A stretch of 64,000 nt of DNA from Endozoicomonas sp. 4G. Its GTDB lineage: Bacteria; Pseudomonadota; Gammaproteobacteria; Pseudomonadales; Endozoicomonadaceae. How positions within the stretch are numbered: the first letter of the stretch is position 1; each line of letters starts with the position of its first letter. Below, in pieces: positions 54,201 to 62,187 of the stretch. The translations under genes and the position numbers were made by a program. The DNA is taken from contig NZ_CP082909.1 of the NCBI RefSeq assembly GCF_023822025.1, forward strand, positions 3,834,001-3,898,000, given 5' to 3'. The notes beneath the pieces are model-generated. The model was not told the origin of the DNA and did no database searches. It worked only from the letters and a program-made list of their open reading frames with translations.

Positions 54201-55609
54201 ATACTGAGGCATTCCTAATGACGGTGGCTGCCGAGGCAGGTGGTTTTGATCCTTCGGATGAGGACGCCGGTCATCAGTTAAAGTTAGCCTTTGCTGGTGC
54301 AGGTAAAACACGCTTTCAAGGGGTTTATCCTGGTCAACATCCGTTATCACTATTTACAAAGGAAGGTACCATCCTGGGTGGTCGGACACTGAAAATAGCC
54401 AATGGTGAGTGGGTTGATTATTATAAGTTTCAACGGATCGGAGAGTCCGTAGACACTCTCGCGCAAGAAGGTGTCATGCATCAATTTATTGACAAAAACG
54501 ACCGCTTTAAAAGCCAGAAACCCCGTTTTGGTGGATACCTCATGGTACTGGAAAAGGATCTTCCCGAGATTACCCGGCACTTTACTGACCGTTTGCAAGC
54601 AAGCAATTTTGAGGGTGAAAGAGCCTTTCTGGTCTATTACTTTCACGCGACAGACGACTATAGCCAGTACGCTTATACCCCTGATAAAACCGACACGCCT
54701 TACGCGTCTGCTGAGCGAGGTCTATTGAACAGCATTCATGATATTGGCGTACTGAATGGCCAGTATGGGGTTATGCCCACGTCAGCGATACCGGCATTTC
54801 ACTTCACCACGCGTCGTTGGGTTTTCCTTAGCCCGTTGTTAGGGAACTCGAAGTATTTTGCTTTCCCATTACCCGGAAATTTTGCAAACTGGATCGAAGC
54901 CATTGAACGTCCTGATTTTGGCTGGAGTGGTTTAAGGGATTGGGGTGATGTTGAGTTTTATGGCTCCATGAAAAGCGGCCTTGGTTCCACAGATTCTAAA
55001 ACCTGGGGTCATACTTCAGAGGTTTTGCAACGATTAAGCTTTGCCAATGCCCTGGGTGAAAATTTGGTTGCCGCTGTATTGTTAAGGTCACGCCTGCGTC
55101 GGGACTCCCCGGATTATTATTATCAAAATCCACAGGCATTGAAAGAGACGGAAACCTTTATTGAACAGCTACTGAACGAATACCTGTCGGGTCTGTTTGC
55201 AGCAGAAAAAGAACGACAGCCCACGTCAAGATTGCAATCATTTATGAAATTTGACGATACCCAATACCGCGCGTGGTTAACTCGTTCAGCCCAGGAGATC
55301 CTGTACTGGACGGCCCTACAACCTTATGAGGCTACAGAGCACTGTGCATTTACCCCCAACAGTGAGTGCTACTCAGAGCACTTAAAGAACATGGGACATC
55401 TCGATAAAGGATTGTACCCGAAACCTTTGCATTCCCTGGAAGTGCAGAAAAAATTTCCCAGAGACTTCACTAAAACGGGTGAACACCTGCATCTCGGAGC
55501 CTTTAGTGCCGTTTTTCCTCTGGTCACCCTGACCAAGTTAATTACGCGGTTTGTCGGCCATATTTTTGTGTACAGACATCAATTCACAGAGGGTAAAAAC
55601 AAGGAGTAA
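51239..55609 (+). CDS. Giant secreted protein of unknown family (copy 2, native 3' end)
   Basis: A 1456-aa paralogue of the protein at 33433-37815, with signal peptide MKNCALLFCFFLLLSLANFS and no domain that I recognise. The N-terminal third and C-terminal third are almost unchanged between copies. The middle (about 500-900), rich in short Leu/Glu/Lys helices, differs at many positions, so it may be a helical-repeat recognition region under diversification. This copy ends RFVGHIFVYRHQFTEGKNKE, which is probably the original C-terminus. A convergent gene ends 24 bp downstream. C-terminal landmarks shared by both copies are WVFLSPLLGNSKYFAFPLPG and GWSGLRDWGDVEFYGSMKSG. Confidence 0.88.
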   Translation: MKNCALLFCFFLLLSLANFSYSDTDHQDYDKNEALLNRLSLVDFEFHSSSPLGFFIRLGDDFTFRRYGDYLSLNGLRTLPSMAFSAMMYWMVSKTTASVLSRWTVNPVTLHTAQVLSMAILPGVKSALYSWYTGTRPGSEQIQVDAPQIRRRFYLELIYQQESHQQILRITPFPLNPSINPRLAEKPFSDGYSHWLQLYEASLQHSVVYMDLSWVSPETPEAIRIDIHYSDKATKSTLVTLTRNEGSESLPVSIESLLHNEAKHFAKGQAIASLLSDAVIKNTVGLIQNPDSSLTRLPITQVAGQLEFDDADGHSGQLSLCGKQKGGEQQADCNSHLQLTYKLFPYPHFGMILQGQYDIKNSVDATVKQLANANRAELMLQLLEKAVLHFFIASFQQNNQEAKKTGNDYVPPSLQQTPSHPKLVAPLQLLVKTLMPEGSLWKSGKRHKVAPIPWRLYPGSFRHFMVEPEASSPNPSNSLKARPALNTAIFTEKQVELIKKLVDGGPRNLPKDEFINAIDFLERDRHVIGMSFDRFESPTLWKELVKNRLLFIHEVPTEEITKEVILAKPNFVRSKPLYEDMPDELKKDVNFLIEFSKIAGIPRGTPPELAIFIYSHLDITTKIKSLNFLPDSFKNDELYDELIHSEMMWLEDLPEHIKNKNKDYCLSQLLNGWCQLSEVPIHFLTKELILNSISGNYWNENTITVFYPQYNIFTKDPDFLEAVMTKALSIEQEAERGDNYEFHTIFRTVYFAAINRYKTDEKALNSLLIKLIKTNPFILNYMEHFNDTLPQEFVDTAKNSLWNLLNTRPEISQNFNIDILYHFFEKVGADNNFKTDVLNIVYPYLPEQNYDKLPEDILLEQDKIVLKSEQTFGKGGAHLLSRKLRPDNPHIAIDYMERHIDFFRFFDDKDYLEKCCNDPIIRQRLIRVLAERLIADKDSLLVYWKDRLPPKLLDAILDFLKDPELFFKLDSANQLPEPVNPLKFQLPNTEAFLMTVAAEAGGFDPSDEDAGHQLKLAFAGAGKTRFQGVYPGQHPLSLFTKEGTILGGRTLKIANGEWVDYYKFQRIGESVDTLAQEGVMHQFIDKNDRFKSQKPRFGGYLMVLEKDLPEITRHFTDRLQASNFEGERAFLVYYFHATDDYSQYAYTPDKTDTPYASAERGLLNSIHDIGVLNGQYGVMPTSAIPAFHFTTRRWVFLSPLLGNSKYFAFPLPGNFANWIEAIERPDFGWSGLRDWGDVEFYGSMKSGLGSTDSKTWGHTSEVLQRLSFANALGENLVAAVLLRSRLRRDSPDYYYQNPQALKETETFIEQLLNEYLSGLFAAEKERQPTSRLQSFMKFDDTQYRAWLTRSAQEILYWTALQPYEATEHCAFTPNSECYSEHLKNMGHLDKGLYPKPLHSLEVQKKFPRDFTKTGEHLHLGAFSAVFPLVTLTKLITRFVGHIFVYRHQFTEGKNKE

Positions 55610-55633
55610 ACCGTTAAGTAGCGGATCCTGCGG

Positions 55634-56026
55634 CTATTTACATTGCTTGTTACATTGCTTGGTGTTGCACTGGCCCGGCCAGCGGCCTTCTTTTTTCAAG
55701 CGGACTCTGGTCATCCAGTCATAAGTCCATTTCAGGAACTGTTTCAGGCCGGGCAGGCTCATGACCCAGCCCAGCCAGGCCCAGCCAGACAGTTGCTTGA
55801 GCAGGAGTGAGTAGCTGTCGATACTGGTATATATCCGACCATCGTCGGTCATGGTGTGCAATTCAAGCAATGCTTTGTGGGGATCAATCCCCCAAGCTTC
55901 CAGCGTTTTTTCCTGGCCGGTGATATCAAACCATTCTACTTGGTTGCGAAACCGGGCATTTTTCCAGCGAGCCACCTCTCTGGTGCACAGAGGACAGAGT
56001 CCGTCGTATAAAACTCTTATTTGCAT
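55634..56026 (-). CDS. DCC-family (DUF393) thiol-disulfide oxidoreductase-like protein
   Basis: This 130-aa protein opens with VLYDGLCPLCTREVARWK, the YDGxCPxC signature of the DCC family (DUF393), small thioredoxin-fold-like proteins thought to act in disulfide exchange. The mid-region FDITGQ and the C-terminal Trp/Leu-rich helix also fit, and the length is typical. The start is ATG with AAAAGG just upstream. A basic, Cys-containing tail (KTKQCNKQCK-like) follows the domain. The substrate is unknown. It marks the return to ordinary chromosome after the zinc-finger island. Confidence 0.85.
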   Translation of the reverse strand: MQIRVLYDGLCPLCTREVARWKNARFRNQVEWFDITGQEKTLEAWGIDPHKALLELHTMTDDGRIYTSIDSYSLLLKQLSGWAWLGWVMSLPGLKQFLKWTYDWMTRVRLKKEGRWPGQCNTKQCNKQCK

Positions 56027-56148
56027 CGCCTTTTTCTCGTTTCAGGACATCAGCAGTTGTAGGAAGTGTTCTTAAGAACTGCTTTTTGTCTGTTGCAGGT
56101 TCAACTTCAATACGGCCAGACTCAGCTTCCAGATCACCTGCGGTCAGT

Positions 56149-56373
56149 TCAGCCCTTACTGTCTCCATTGGTTTCAGCAGGCTCAGCGGCTTCCTGATCT
56201 GCTACACATTCTTGTGAGTTCTCCTGTACATCCTGCTCAGAGACTGTGTCTTCAGGAGCTGAGCAATTATAGATAGTCGCGATAATTTCCGCTTTAACCA
56301 ACGCAGGAGACATTAGTAAGGTCAGAAACACAATTTGTATAAGTCGGGTAAGACTGTTCATAGATCGATACAT
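56149..56373 (-). CDS. Small secreted hypothetical protein, possibly frameshifted
   Basis: A 74-aa protein whose second Met gives a typical signal peptide (MNSLTRLIQIVFLTLLMSPALVKA). A mature part of about 45 acidic residues with two cysteines follows. I do not recognise it. Just before its stop the +1 frame opens at 56168 and continues in the same acidic style (ELTAGDLEAESGRIEVEP) into the DCC gene region, so a frameshift may have shortened an older, longer protein. Start at the first or second Met is uncertain. Confidence 0.55.
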   Translation of the reverse strand: MYRSMNSLTRLIQIVFLTLLMSPALVKAEIIATIYNCSAPEDTVSEQDVQENSQECVADQEAAEPAETNGDSKG

Positions 56374-56594
56374 CCCTGTTCTTGATGTTAGACTACACTG
56401 GCAGCCTGTTTAGCTGCCCTGGAGCTCAGCTTTCCCCCTTCTGGATGTTTATCCGGGTTCTGCCTGAGACGGGCATTTAATACGTGTTTTTACCTAAGGT
56501 CAAGAAAGCCGTCACAAATAAGTAGTTTCCCTCCTGAATAAGTAATAAAACAGGGATCATAATAGACAATCACCCAGCAAGAAGAATCAGGCCC

Positions 56595-57614
56595 ATGTCA
56601 TCAAAAAGAGAACCTGTATTTTATCTGGATCTATTGCGTGTTGTGGCTGCCATAGCGGTGATCATTATCCACGTATTGGGACCCTATCGTGAGCTTTACG
56701 GACAAATCCCCATGGCGGACTGGCTCACGGCGGTGACTTTTAACAGTGTTTCCCGCTGGTGCGTGCCCATTTTTATTATGATCACCGGTATGCTGTTTTT
56801 GTCGGACAAACGCCCTTTTGATCTGAATTATTTTCTGAGAAGGCGAGTCATGAAAGTGCTGGTGCCCTTTCTTTTCTGGGCAGTGTTTTATTCCTTTCTG
56901 GCAGGACTCACACCCACTTTCGATTACGAGTGGACCAAGGCCATTGACACCCTGAAAGTACTTCCCTACGAAAGTACCTGGTACCACCTTGGCTTCTATT
57001 ACTATTTTATCCCTCTTTACCTTGTCATTCCTTTTCTGAAACCTGCTGTACATGCCATGCCAGAAGATCTGCTCAAATTTATGGCGGGTGTCTGGTTATG
57101 GCTGACATTGAGTTACCTGATCAAGATTGAAACGTTCTGGCATATCAATACACTCTTGTACGGCGGCTATTTAATCTGGGGGTATTGCCTGGCGAAGTAT
57201 GATACCCGCAAGTATCAACCCTTGATTATTCTTGGCGGCATTATCGGGCTGGTGGTCACTTTAGGTGGTGTGGTCTGGCTTAGCACCGAGAAGGGAATGT
57301 ATAGCTTTGGCCGGTTTAACTCCTATAAAACCATCAATACGGTTCTTGCAGCGACCATGGTCTTCTGTCTGGCTAAACACTATGGCGACAGAATTCAGGG
57401 TAGAAGCAAGTGCATTATTTCCATGTTCAGCCGTTACAGCCTTGGTATTTACCTTGTCCACCCGCTTCTGCTCTGGCCCGTCAGAGCTTACGACCTCTAC
57501 CCGGCCAGCGCTATTATCATGATTCCTTTCTGGACGGTTGTGATCTTACTGGCCAGCACTGCACTGGTCTGGTTACTCAGTCGGAGTCGTTTAACTCAGT
57601 GGCTGGTTCCCTGA
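56595..57614 (+). CDS. Acyltransferase 3 family membrane protein
   Basis: This 339-aa polytopic membrane protein fits the acyltransferase 3 family (OafA/WecH type), which moves acyl groups such as acetyl onto surface sugars. The opening FYLDLLRVVAAIAVIIIHV carries the family's conserved LDxLRxxAxxxVxxxH pattern with the catalytic-type His in helix 1. About ten hydrophobic helices follow, with RRRVMKVLVPFLFW and YSLGIYLVHPLLL being typical late motifs. The substrate cannot be told. It stands alone between a 221-bp upstream gap in which I see no feature and a terminator downstream. Confidence 0.85.
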   Translation: MSSKREPVFYLDLLRVVAAIAVIIIHVLGPYRELYGQIPMADWLTAVTFNSVSRWCVPIFIMITGMLFLSDKRPFDLNYFLRRRVMKVLVPFLFWAVFYSFLAGLTPTFDYEWTKAIDTLKVLPYESTWYHLGFYYYFIPLYLVIPFLKPAVHAMPEDLLKFMAGVWLWLTLSYLIKIETFWHINTLLYGGYLIWGYCLAKYDTRKYQPLIILGGIIGLVVTLGGVVWLSTEKGMYSFGRFNSYKTINTVLAATMVFCLAKHYGDRIQGRSKCIISMFSRYSLGIYLVHPLLLWPVRAYDLYPASAIIMIPFWTVVILLASTALVWLLSRSRLTQWLVP

Positions 57615-57622
57615 TCTTCCGG

Positions 57623-57645
57623 GAGGTGCCGACGGGCACCTCTTT
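57623..57645 (+). terminator. Rho-independent terminator after the acyltransferase gene
   Basis: GAGGTGCC at 57623-57630 pairs with GGCACCTC at 57635-57642 around a GACG loop, followed by TTTGGTTT. It begins 8 bases after the stop codon. The stem is perfect (8 bp) and the T-tract is short. Confidence 0.75.
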
Positions 57646-57712
57646 GGTTTCTGGTGCAGTCAAGCCTTGGTATTGATACAGACCCCTCGTTCATCCTGAG
57701 CACCCAAACCCC

Positions 57713-57828
57713 GTTCATCCTGAGCGGAGTCTGGGTGCCATTAATAAAGGGAACCCGTCAATTAGATTGAAAGCGTGTACTAGCTTGTTAGGTGAGGTAT
57801 GCATTCCCACGCAGAGCGTGGGAACGAG
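57713..57828. repeat. REP-like repeat region, left copy
   Basis: It contains GTTCATCCTGAGC twice (one ending at 57730 as GTTCATCCTGAGCGGAGT). It then has TGTACTAGCTTGTTAGGTGAGG and the palindrome TTCCCACGC-AGA-GCGTGGGAA at 57804-57824. Palindromes of this type are common dispersed repeats in gammaproteobacterial genomes. A related copy lies at 58553-58645, so the pair brackets the gene between them. Confidence 0.7.
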
Positions 57829-57854
57829 GGATGCTTGTTGTTAAGGCACATAAA

Positions 57855-58427
57855 TTACTTTTCAGATGAAATAGACTGTAACAAGACTATGGTTTCATAA
57901 AAATGGGTATCGACTCTAATAGACTTATAAAAGTCATGAATAACTTTTCTATTTAGAAAAATACTTAATATTTGTTCCAGTAGACATTTGGTTTTTACTT
58001 TCAAATCTCCTACCTCCATTAATTCATACGGACTCAGGAAATCACTCAAGCTTACACAATGCAGATTAGTTACACTGAGCTCTGCTGCCCTCGTAACAAA
58101 CTCCTGAGATACATGCTCATGGAAGGCTTTGCTCGTTGATTTTTGAAGATTCTGCACAAACACGTCTTTGGCGGATCCTGCAGAAACTTCCAGTTTAGAG
58201 TGAAGTACTGAAAAACATGCCCTAAGTTGATCAAGAGGAATGCTAAGCCCTATAGATCTTTTTAAGTGTTCATGCTTTTTAAACTTCTCTGAGGTTACTG
58301 GAAAGGTTTTCTCCATGACCAGATCAAAAAAATCCAATACTTTTTTCGTTTCAGATAGTAGGTCAGCATGAAGCTCTACAGAACATGTAGCTATTAAAAT
58401 CAGGAAACACCTTATGATCTTCATCAT
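57855..58427 (-). CDS. Secreted hypothetical protein
   Basis: A 190-aa protein of unknown family. The N-terminus MMKIIRCFLILIATCSVELHA is a good Sec signal peptide with cleavage near LHA/DLL. The mature part is mostly helical by composition, has four scattered cysteines and no motif that I recognise. GAAGG lies just before the ATGATG start. It sits alone between two related repeat regions, which may have carried it in. Confidence 0.65.
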   Translation of the reverse strand: MMKIIRCFLILIATCSVELHADLLSETKKVLDFFDLVMEKTFPVTSEKFKKHEHLKRSIGLSIPLDQLRACFSVLHSKLEVSAGSAKDVFVQNLQKSTSKAFHEHVSQEFVTRAAELSVTNLHCVSLSDFLSPYELMEVGDLKVKTKCLLEQILSIFLNRKVIHDFYKSIRVDTHFYETIVLLQSISSEK

Positions 58428-58552
58428 CAGCCTTCAAGCAAGTTGTGATTCTGCAGTATGTATAGCTGAAATTTCCAGGAAGGCATAATTCTGATTTCAG
58501 GGACTGCGCCGCAGGCTGGGCGTCCTCCAAAAGCAGGGCTGGTGAAGGTGAA

Positions 58553-58645
58553 ACTCCGCTCAGGGTGAACGTAGATTGTTCACATCAAACTCATTGAAAT
58601 GATGTACTAGTTTGTTTGAGGTATGCATTCCCACTCTGAGAGTGG
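58553..58645. repeat. REP-like repeat region, right copy
   Basis: ACTCCGCTCAGGGTGAAC at 58553-58570 is the reverse complement, with one mismatch, of the element ending at 57730. TGTACTAGTTTGTTTGAGGTATGCATTCCCA (58603 onward, read in two parts) repeats the 57777 block in direct orientation and ends in the small palindrome CCACTCT-GAG-AGTGG. The next gene's ATG starts 7 bases later. Confidence 0.65.
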
Positions 58646-58651
58646 TCAATC

Positions 58652-58873
58652 ATGAAAGTAAGTAAAAACGAAACCGATATCCAAAAGAAGTTGCTGAGGG
58701 AGATAAAGCAAGTACCACCAGAATTCTTGCCAGCCTTGTTGACTATCGTTCACAGTTTTCGTGAGAGTGTTGCATTCGATAGTGCAGCAAACTCCTTTGA
58801 AAGAGGCTGGAAAGAAATCAGCGAAGACGACCTTAAGCCCATAGAGGATCTGTGGCAGGGTCTTGAGTATTGA
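58652..58873 (+). CDS. Small hypothetical protein, possibly antitoxin-like
   Basis: A 73-aa acidic protein with the helical pattern IQKKLLREIKQVPPEFLPAL, then FRESVAF and FERGWKEISEDD. Size and the Leu-Pro-rich N-terminal helix recall small antitoxins, but I see no DNA-binding motif I can name and no intact toxin gene after it. The following DNA to about 58990 has only broken frames. It begins directly after a REP-like repeat. Confidence 0.45.
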   Translation: MKVSKNETDIQKKLLREIKQVPPEFLPALLTIVHSFRESVAFDSAANSFERGWKEISEDDLKPIEDLWQGLEY

Positions 58874-59018
58874 TGAACGAGGAAAAATCAGATTATATTC
58901 GATCACGGAGGTGTCTACAGGTACTTTTCTGGTTTCTGATATCTTTTCACTCCCGACAGTGCTAGTCTACGGCAGGCAACTCAAATAACTATACGTCTAT
59001 CCAAAAAAAACGAATATT

Positions 59019-59630
59019 ATGAATGAAGTAACCACTTTGAGTGATTCGTCACAAACCACGGATAATATGTCCATCAGGGATTTAAAGTCTGTTTCACTAA
59101 AAACCCGCAGACTGAATATCCGGCCTTTGCAAAAAAAAGACTGCAACGCATTATTCAAGGTTTATTCAGATTTCAAAGCGATGAAGTACTGGAATCATTC
59201 ACCTTATGAGACTATTAATCAGGCTCAGTTGCATATTGAAAAAGTTCTTAACAGCATCGAAAACAACACTTCACTCAAGCTGGCTATGGTCCAGCATTCA
59301 TCTGATGAACTGATAGGCACCATCAACCTTTTCAACATTCACCCTGAGTCCAGAAGGGCGGAAATAGGCTACATCCTCTCCAGTTCATTCTGGGGGCAAG
59401 GTCTGATGTCAGAAGCTCTTTCAGCATTTATCGATTACTGTTTTGAAACACTGAGGCTCAACAGGCTGGAAGCGGAAATCAACCCTGAAAATGAGGCTTC
59501 ATCCAGATTACTGAAAAAGTGTGGCTTCAAGGTTGAAGGCTTACTTAAAGAAAGATGGATAGTTGATGGAAAAGTGACAGATAGCGAGATCTATGGTCTT
59601 CTGAGTTCCAATATAGGTATAAAAACATGA
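59019..59630 (+). CDS. GNAT acetyltransferase, RimJ/RimL type
   Basis: A 203-aa protein of the RimJ/RimL branch of GNAT acetyltransferases, which use acetyl-CoA to modify amino groups. Family landmarks are LKTRRLNIRPLQKKD, the acetyl-CoA loop region YILSSSFWGQGLMSEAL, and NPENEASSRLLKKCGFKVEG near the C-terminus. The first 25 or so residues (to SIRDLKSVS) precede the domain, so a start at the Met near residue 17 is possible. It overlaps the next gene by 4 bp (ATGA), indicating a two-gene operon. Target unknown. Confidence 0.88.
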   Translation: MNEVTTLSDSSQTTDNMSIRDLKSVSLKTRRLNIRPLQKKDCNALFKVYSDFKAMKYWNHSPYETINQAQLHIEKVLNSIENNTSLKLAMVQHSSDELIGTINLFNIHPESRRAEIGYILSSSFWGQGLMSEALSAFIDYCFETLRLNRLEAEINPENEASSRLLKKCGFKVEGLLKERWIVDGKVTDSEIYGLLSSNIGIKT

Positions 59631-60133
59631 ACAACAAAGCATTTCAAATAACAACCATCAAAGAATCAGACTGGCAAACCTTTAAGGACATCCGTCTTCG
59701 CTCTCTGAAAGATTCACCTGAAGCTTTTGGTTACACCTATGATCAGGCGTCAAAAGAGTCCGATCAGCAATGGCAGGATCGCTGCAAAACCAGACCTGAT
59801 CAAAAAGCCCTGCCCTTGCTGGCTAAAGTTGATGGCCAACCTTGTGGTCTGGTCTGGAGCGTTATCCGCAGCCCAAAAGAGACGACTACTAACGTCTATA
59901 AGATGTGGGTCTCACCCGATGCGAGAGGACTGGGTATAGGACGGGCTTTGCTGGAAACGATCATTGACTGGTCCAGAGAACAGGGTATGGAATCCGTCAC
60001 TCTGGGAGTGAATACCATCAACACGCCAGCCATTGCCCTCTACGCATCGCTAGGGTTTAAACCCCGTGGTGAGAGAGTACCCATAAGAGAAGGTTCAGAT
60101 TATTGGGTACAAGACATGATTCTTTTGATTTAA
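59627..60133 (+). CDS. GNAT acetyltransferase
   Basis: A 168-aa GNAT protein with the full core: an N-terminal strand-helix (IKESDWQTFKDIRLRSLKDS), the acetyl-CoA motif VSPDARGLGIGRALLETI (Q/RxxGxG/A form) and NTINTPAIALYASLGFKPRG. Its start overlaps the stop of the preceding acetyltransferase, so the two are co-translated. The sequence is unlike its neighbour, so this is not a tandem duplicate. Substrate unknown. Confidence 0.88.
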   Translation: MNNKAFQITTIKESDWQTFKDIRLRSLKDSPEAFGYTYDQASKESDQQWQDRCKTRPDQKALPLLAKVDGQPCGLVWSVIRSPKETTTNVYKMWVSPDARGLGIGRALLETIIDWSREQGMESVTLGVNTINTPAIALYASLGFKPRGERVPIREGSDYWVQDMILLI

Positions 60134-60142
60134 AAACAACTC

Positions 60143-60184
60143 TTTCAGGCCAGCAGTTTCAGGCCAGCAGTTTCAGGCCAGCAA
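60143..60184. repeat. Three tandem copies of a 14-bp unit
   Basis: TTTCAGGCCAGCAG repeats three times, at 60143, 60157 and 60171 (the last copy ends A instead of G). It lies in the convergent gap between the GNAT pair and cysG. It contains no hairpin and no long T-tract, so I do not call it a terminator. Confidence 0.85.
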
Positions 60185-60221
60185 TCATAGATAACCGCCT
60201 AAAGAACACCATTAAACCGTG

Positions 60222-61637
60222 TCAACAATGACAGGGTTCATGCAGTGCTGAATCAGAAACAGGATTAAACCATTCCAGCTTGTCTTTGAGTTTGACAACA
60301 TTACCGATAATGATCAGCGATGGTGGCTTAACCTTGTGCTCTTTAGCAATGTCAGCAATGGTGTCCACTGTGCCGGTGAAAACGCGTTGATATGCTGTGG
60401 TACCTTTGTAGACAATAGCCACAGGACGCTCAGGCTCGGTGCCGAATTTAATCAGCATATTGCAAATTTTATCAAGATTGTTAATACCCATATAAAAGAC
60501 CAGAGTCTGACGGGGATCCTTCATTTTATCCCAGTCGATTTCATCGGCATCAAATTTACAGTGCCCGGTAATGAATTGAGCTGACTGAGCATAATCACGA
60601 TGGGTCAGGGGAATGCCTGCATAACTGGCACAACCGGATGCAGCAGTAATGCCCGGTACAATCTGGAACGGTATATTCGCCTCAGCCAGTGTTTCAAGTT
60701 CTTCACCACCACGTCCAAATATAAAGGGGTCTCCGCCTTTAAGCCTGGCTACACGTTTGCCTACTTTGGCAAAGTCAACCATCATACTGTTGATCTCTTC
60801 CTGGGTGAAAGTGTGATTAGAACACCTCTTACCTACATAAATCAGGTCGGCATCCCGACGACAGAGATCTACTATTTCTTTGGAAACAAGGTTGTCGTAT
60901 AAAACAACATCTGCCTGTTGCATCAGGCGCAACGCCTTAAAAGTCAACAGCTCCGGGTCACCCGGGCCTGCACCAATCAGATAAACTTCGCCAACCATTT
61001 CGTCAGACATATCATATAAAAGCTGCTCAAGCAGTCTTTCTGCACCCTCCAAATCACCCCTAAGTGCTTTTTCCGATGCGATGCTCTGAAGTGCGTCTTC
61101 CCAGAACTGCCGACGTCTATTGATATCTTTAACTTCGCTGATAACACGGTGTCTGAACCGACCTGCCATTTCTGCCAGATTGCCATAATTCGCAGGCAAA
61201 ATGCCTTCCAGAGTCTGGCGCATGTGTCGGGCCATAACAGGTGCTTTGCCTCCGGTTGAAAAGGCCGTAATCACTGGAGAGCGGTCAACAATAGAGGGCA
61301 TAATGGCATTGCCGACCTGACCATCATCAACAACGTTGACGAAAAGATTTTTTTGCCGGGCATGTTGTGAGACTTTCAGGTTTAATTCGCCATCACTGGT
61401 GGCCGCTATAACCAATTTGACGTCATCCATGTCTTCAGGTTGGTAAGTTCTTGCATAAAGCTGATGATCAGCATTTGCCAGAAGTGTTTCAATATCTTTA
61501 TGAATTAGAGGAGAAACAACACGAACGACTGCGCCAGCACTATATAGCAAACGAACTTTACGTAGGGCGACTTCACCACCACCGACAACAAGACACTGCT
61601 GGTTTCGGATATCCAGAAATAAAGGCAGGTAATCCAT
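60222..61637 (-). CDS. cysG: Siroheme synthase (trifunctional)
   Basis: A 471-aa protein, the usual CysG size. The N-terminal part (MDYLPLFLDIRNQQCLVVGGGEVA) is the NAD-binding precorrin-2 dehydrogenase/ferrochelatase domain. The C-terminal part from about residue 215 (VYLIGAGPGDPELLTFKA, LKGGDPFIFGRGGEE) is uroporphyrinogen III methyltransferase. Together they turn uroporphyrinogen III into siroheme. I chose the Met at 61637 because MDYLPLF is the family start; the 12 upstream in-frame residues look non-coding. It is the last gene of the sulfite reductase cluster and supplies AsrC's cofactor. Confidence 0.95.
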   Translation of the reverse strand: MDYLPLFLDIRNQQCLVVGGGEVALRKVRLLYSAGAVVRVVSPLIHKDIETLLANADHQLYARTYQPEDMDDVKLVIAATSDGELNLKVSQHARQKNLFVNVVDDGQVGNAIMPSIVDRSPVITAFSTGGKAPVMARHMRQTLEGILPANYGNLAEMAGRFRHRVISEVKDINRRRQFWEDALQSIASEKALRGDLEGAERLLEQLLYDMSDEMVGEVYLIGAGPGDPELLTFKALRLMQQADVVLYDNLVSKEIVDLCRRDADLIYVGKRCSNHTFTQEEINSMMVDFAKVGKRVARLKGGDPFIFGRGGEELETLAEANIPFQIVPGITAASGCASYAGIPLTHRDYAQSAQFITGHCKFDADEIDWDKMKDPRQTLVFYMGINNLDKICNMLIKFGTEPERPVAIVYKGTTAYQRVFTGTVDTIADIAKEHKVKPPSLIIIGNVVKLKDKLEWFNPVSDSALHEPCHC

Positions 61638-61663
61638 ATAAGATCTCAAATAACAAAAGGGAG

Positions 61664-61685
61664 CCGGAAGCAAAAGCGCTTCCGG
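61664..61685 (-). terminator. Intergenic hairpin between the ferritin-like gene and cysG
   Basis: CCGGAAGC at 61664-61671 pairs with GCTTCCGG at 61678-61685. On the minus strand the stem is followed by CTCCCTTTTG, not an uninterrupted T-run, so it may only attenuate transcription or protect RNA ends, letting some transcription reach cysG. Confidence 0.5.
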
Positions 61686-61701
61686 TTTTAAAGAGAAGGA
61701 A

Positions 61702-62187
61702 TCAGAGTTCCTTCAGCTTCTTCAATTCGCGGGAAAGGATATTAATATGAGACATTTCTTCATGGATAATGTCTTCGATTTTGTCAAGACCCAGGCGGGC
61801 TGGCACGAAATCTTTCATGCCGACATAAAAGAGAATGGCATCCTTTTCGTGTTGAATGGCCGCTTTAAGCACTTCTTCATAATCAGAAAAATCAACATCG
61901 TAGTTGAGGAGCTTTTGCAGATCAGCATGACTTTGGCAGTACTGCATGCTCTGGTCTTCAGGATCAAACGTGGTCTGTTCTTTTTCCTCAGTAGACAGCT
62001 CTTTTCTCATGCTGCTAAAGCAGCTTTCATGTTCCTTTTCAAAGCTTGCCATTTTTTCAAGAAAAGCTTTGTTTTCAGCGGTTTCAACTTTCTCAGCAGC
62101 TTGTTCGTAGAAACGAACGTTATTTTCTTCGATACGCTCAGACATCTGCAGAATCTGATCGATGTTAAAGACAATATTCATGCTCAT
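61702..62187 (-). CDS. Ferritin-like / rubrerythrin-type protein
   Basis: A protein of about 161 aa forming a four-helix ferritin-like fold. Metal-ligand candidates occur in the pairs ENNVRFYEQAA and FEKEHESCF in the first half and IQHEKDAILFY and IIHEEMSHI in the second (the ExxH-type ligands of rubrerythrins). It lacks the C-terminal rubredoxin Cys motifs. I chose the ATG at 62187 (MSMNIVF), preceded by AGGA at 6 bases, over the GTG 15 bases upstream. Position between asrC and cysG suggests protection of the oxygen-sensitive sulfite reductase, or iron handling. That role is inferred. Confidence 0.8.
   Translation of the reverse strand: MSMNIVFNIDQILQMSERIEENNVRFYEQAAEKVETAENKAFLEKMASFEKEHESCFSSMRKELSTEEKEQTTFDPEDQSMQYCQSHADLQKLLNYDVDFSDYEEVLKAAIQHEKDAILFYVGMKDFVPARLGLDKIEDIIHEEMSHINILSRELKKLKEL

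Noticed and set aside
55926-56168. Separate 80-aa gene upstream of the DCC protein
   Set aside because: It overlaps the DCC gene by about 100 bp and has no ribosome site. It fits better as the continuation of a possibly frameshifted small secreted protein.
58871-58990. Toxin gene partner after the small acidic gene
   Set aside because: The frame starting ATGAACGAGG stops after about 30 codons. Another frame (DHGGVYRYFSGF) also stops at once. No intact toxin is visible.
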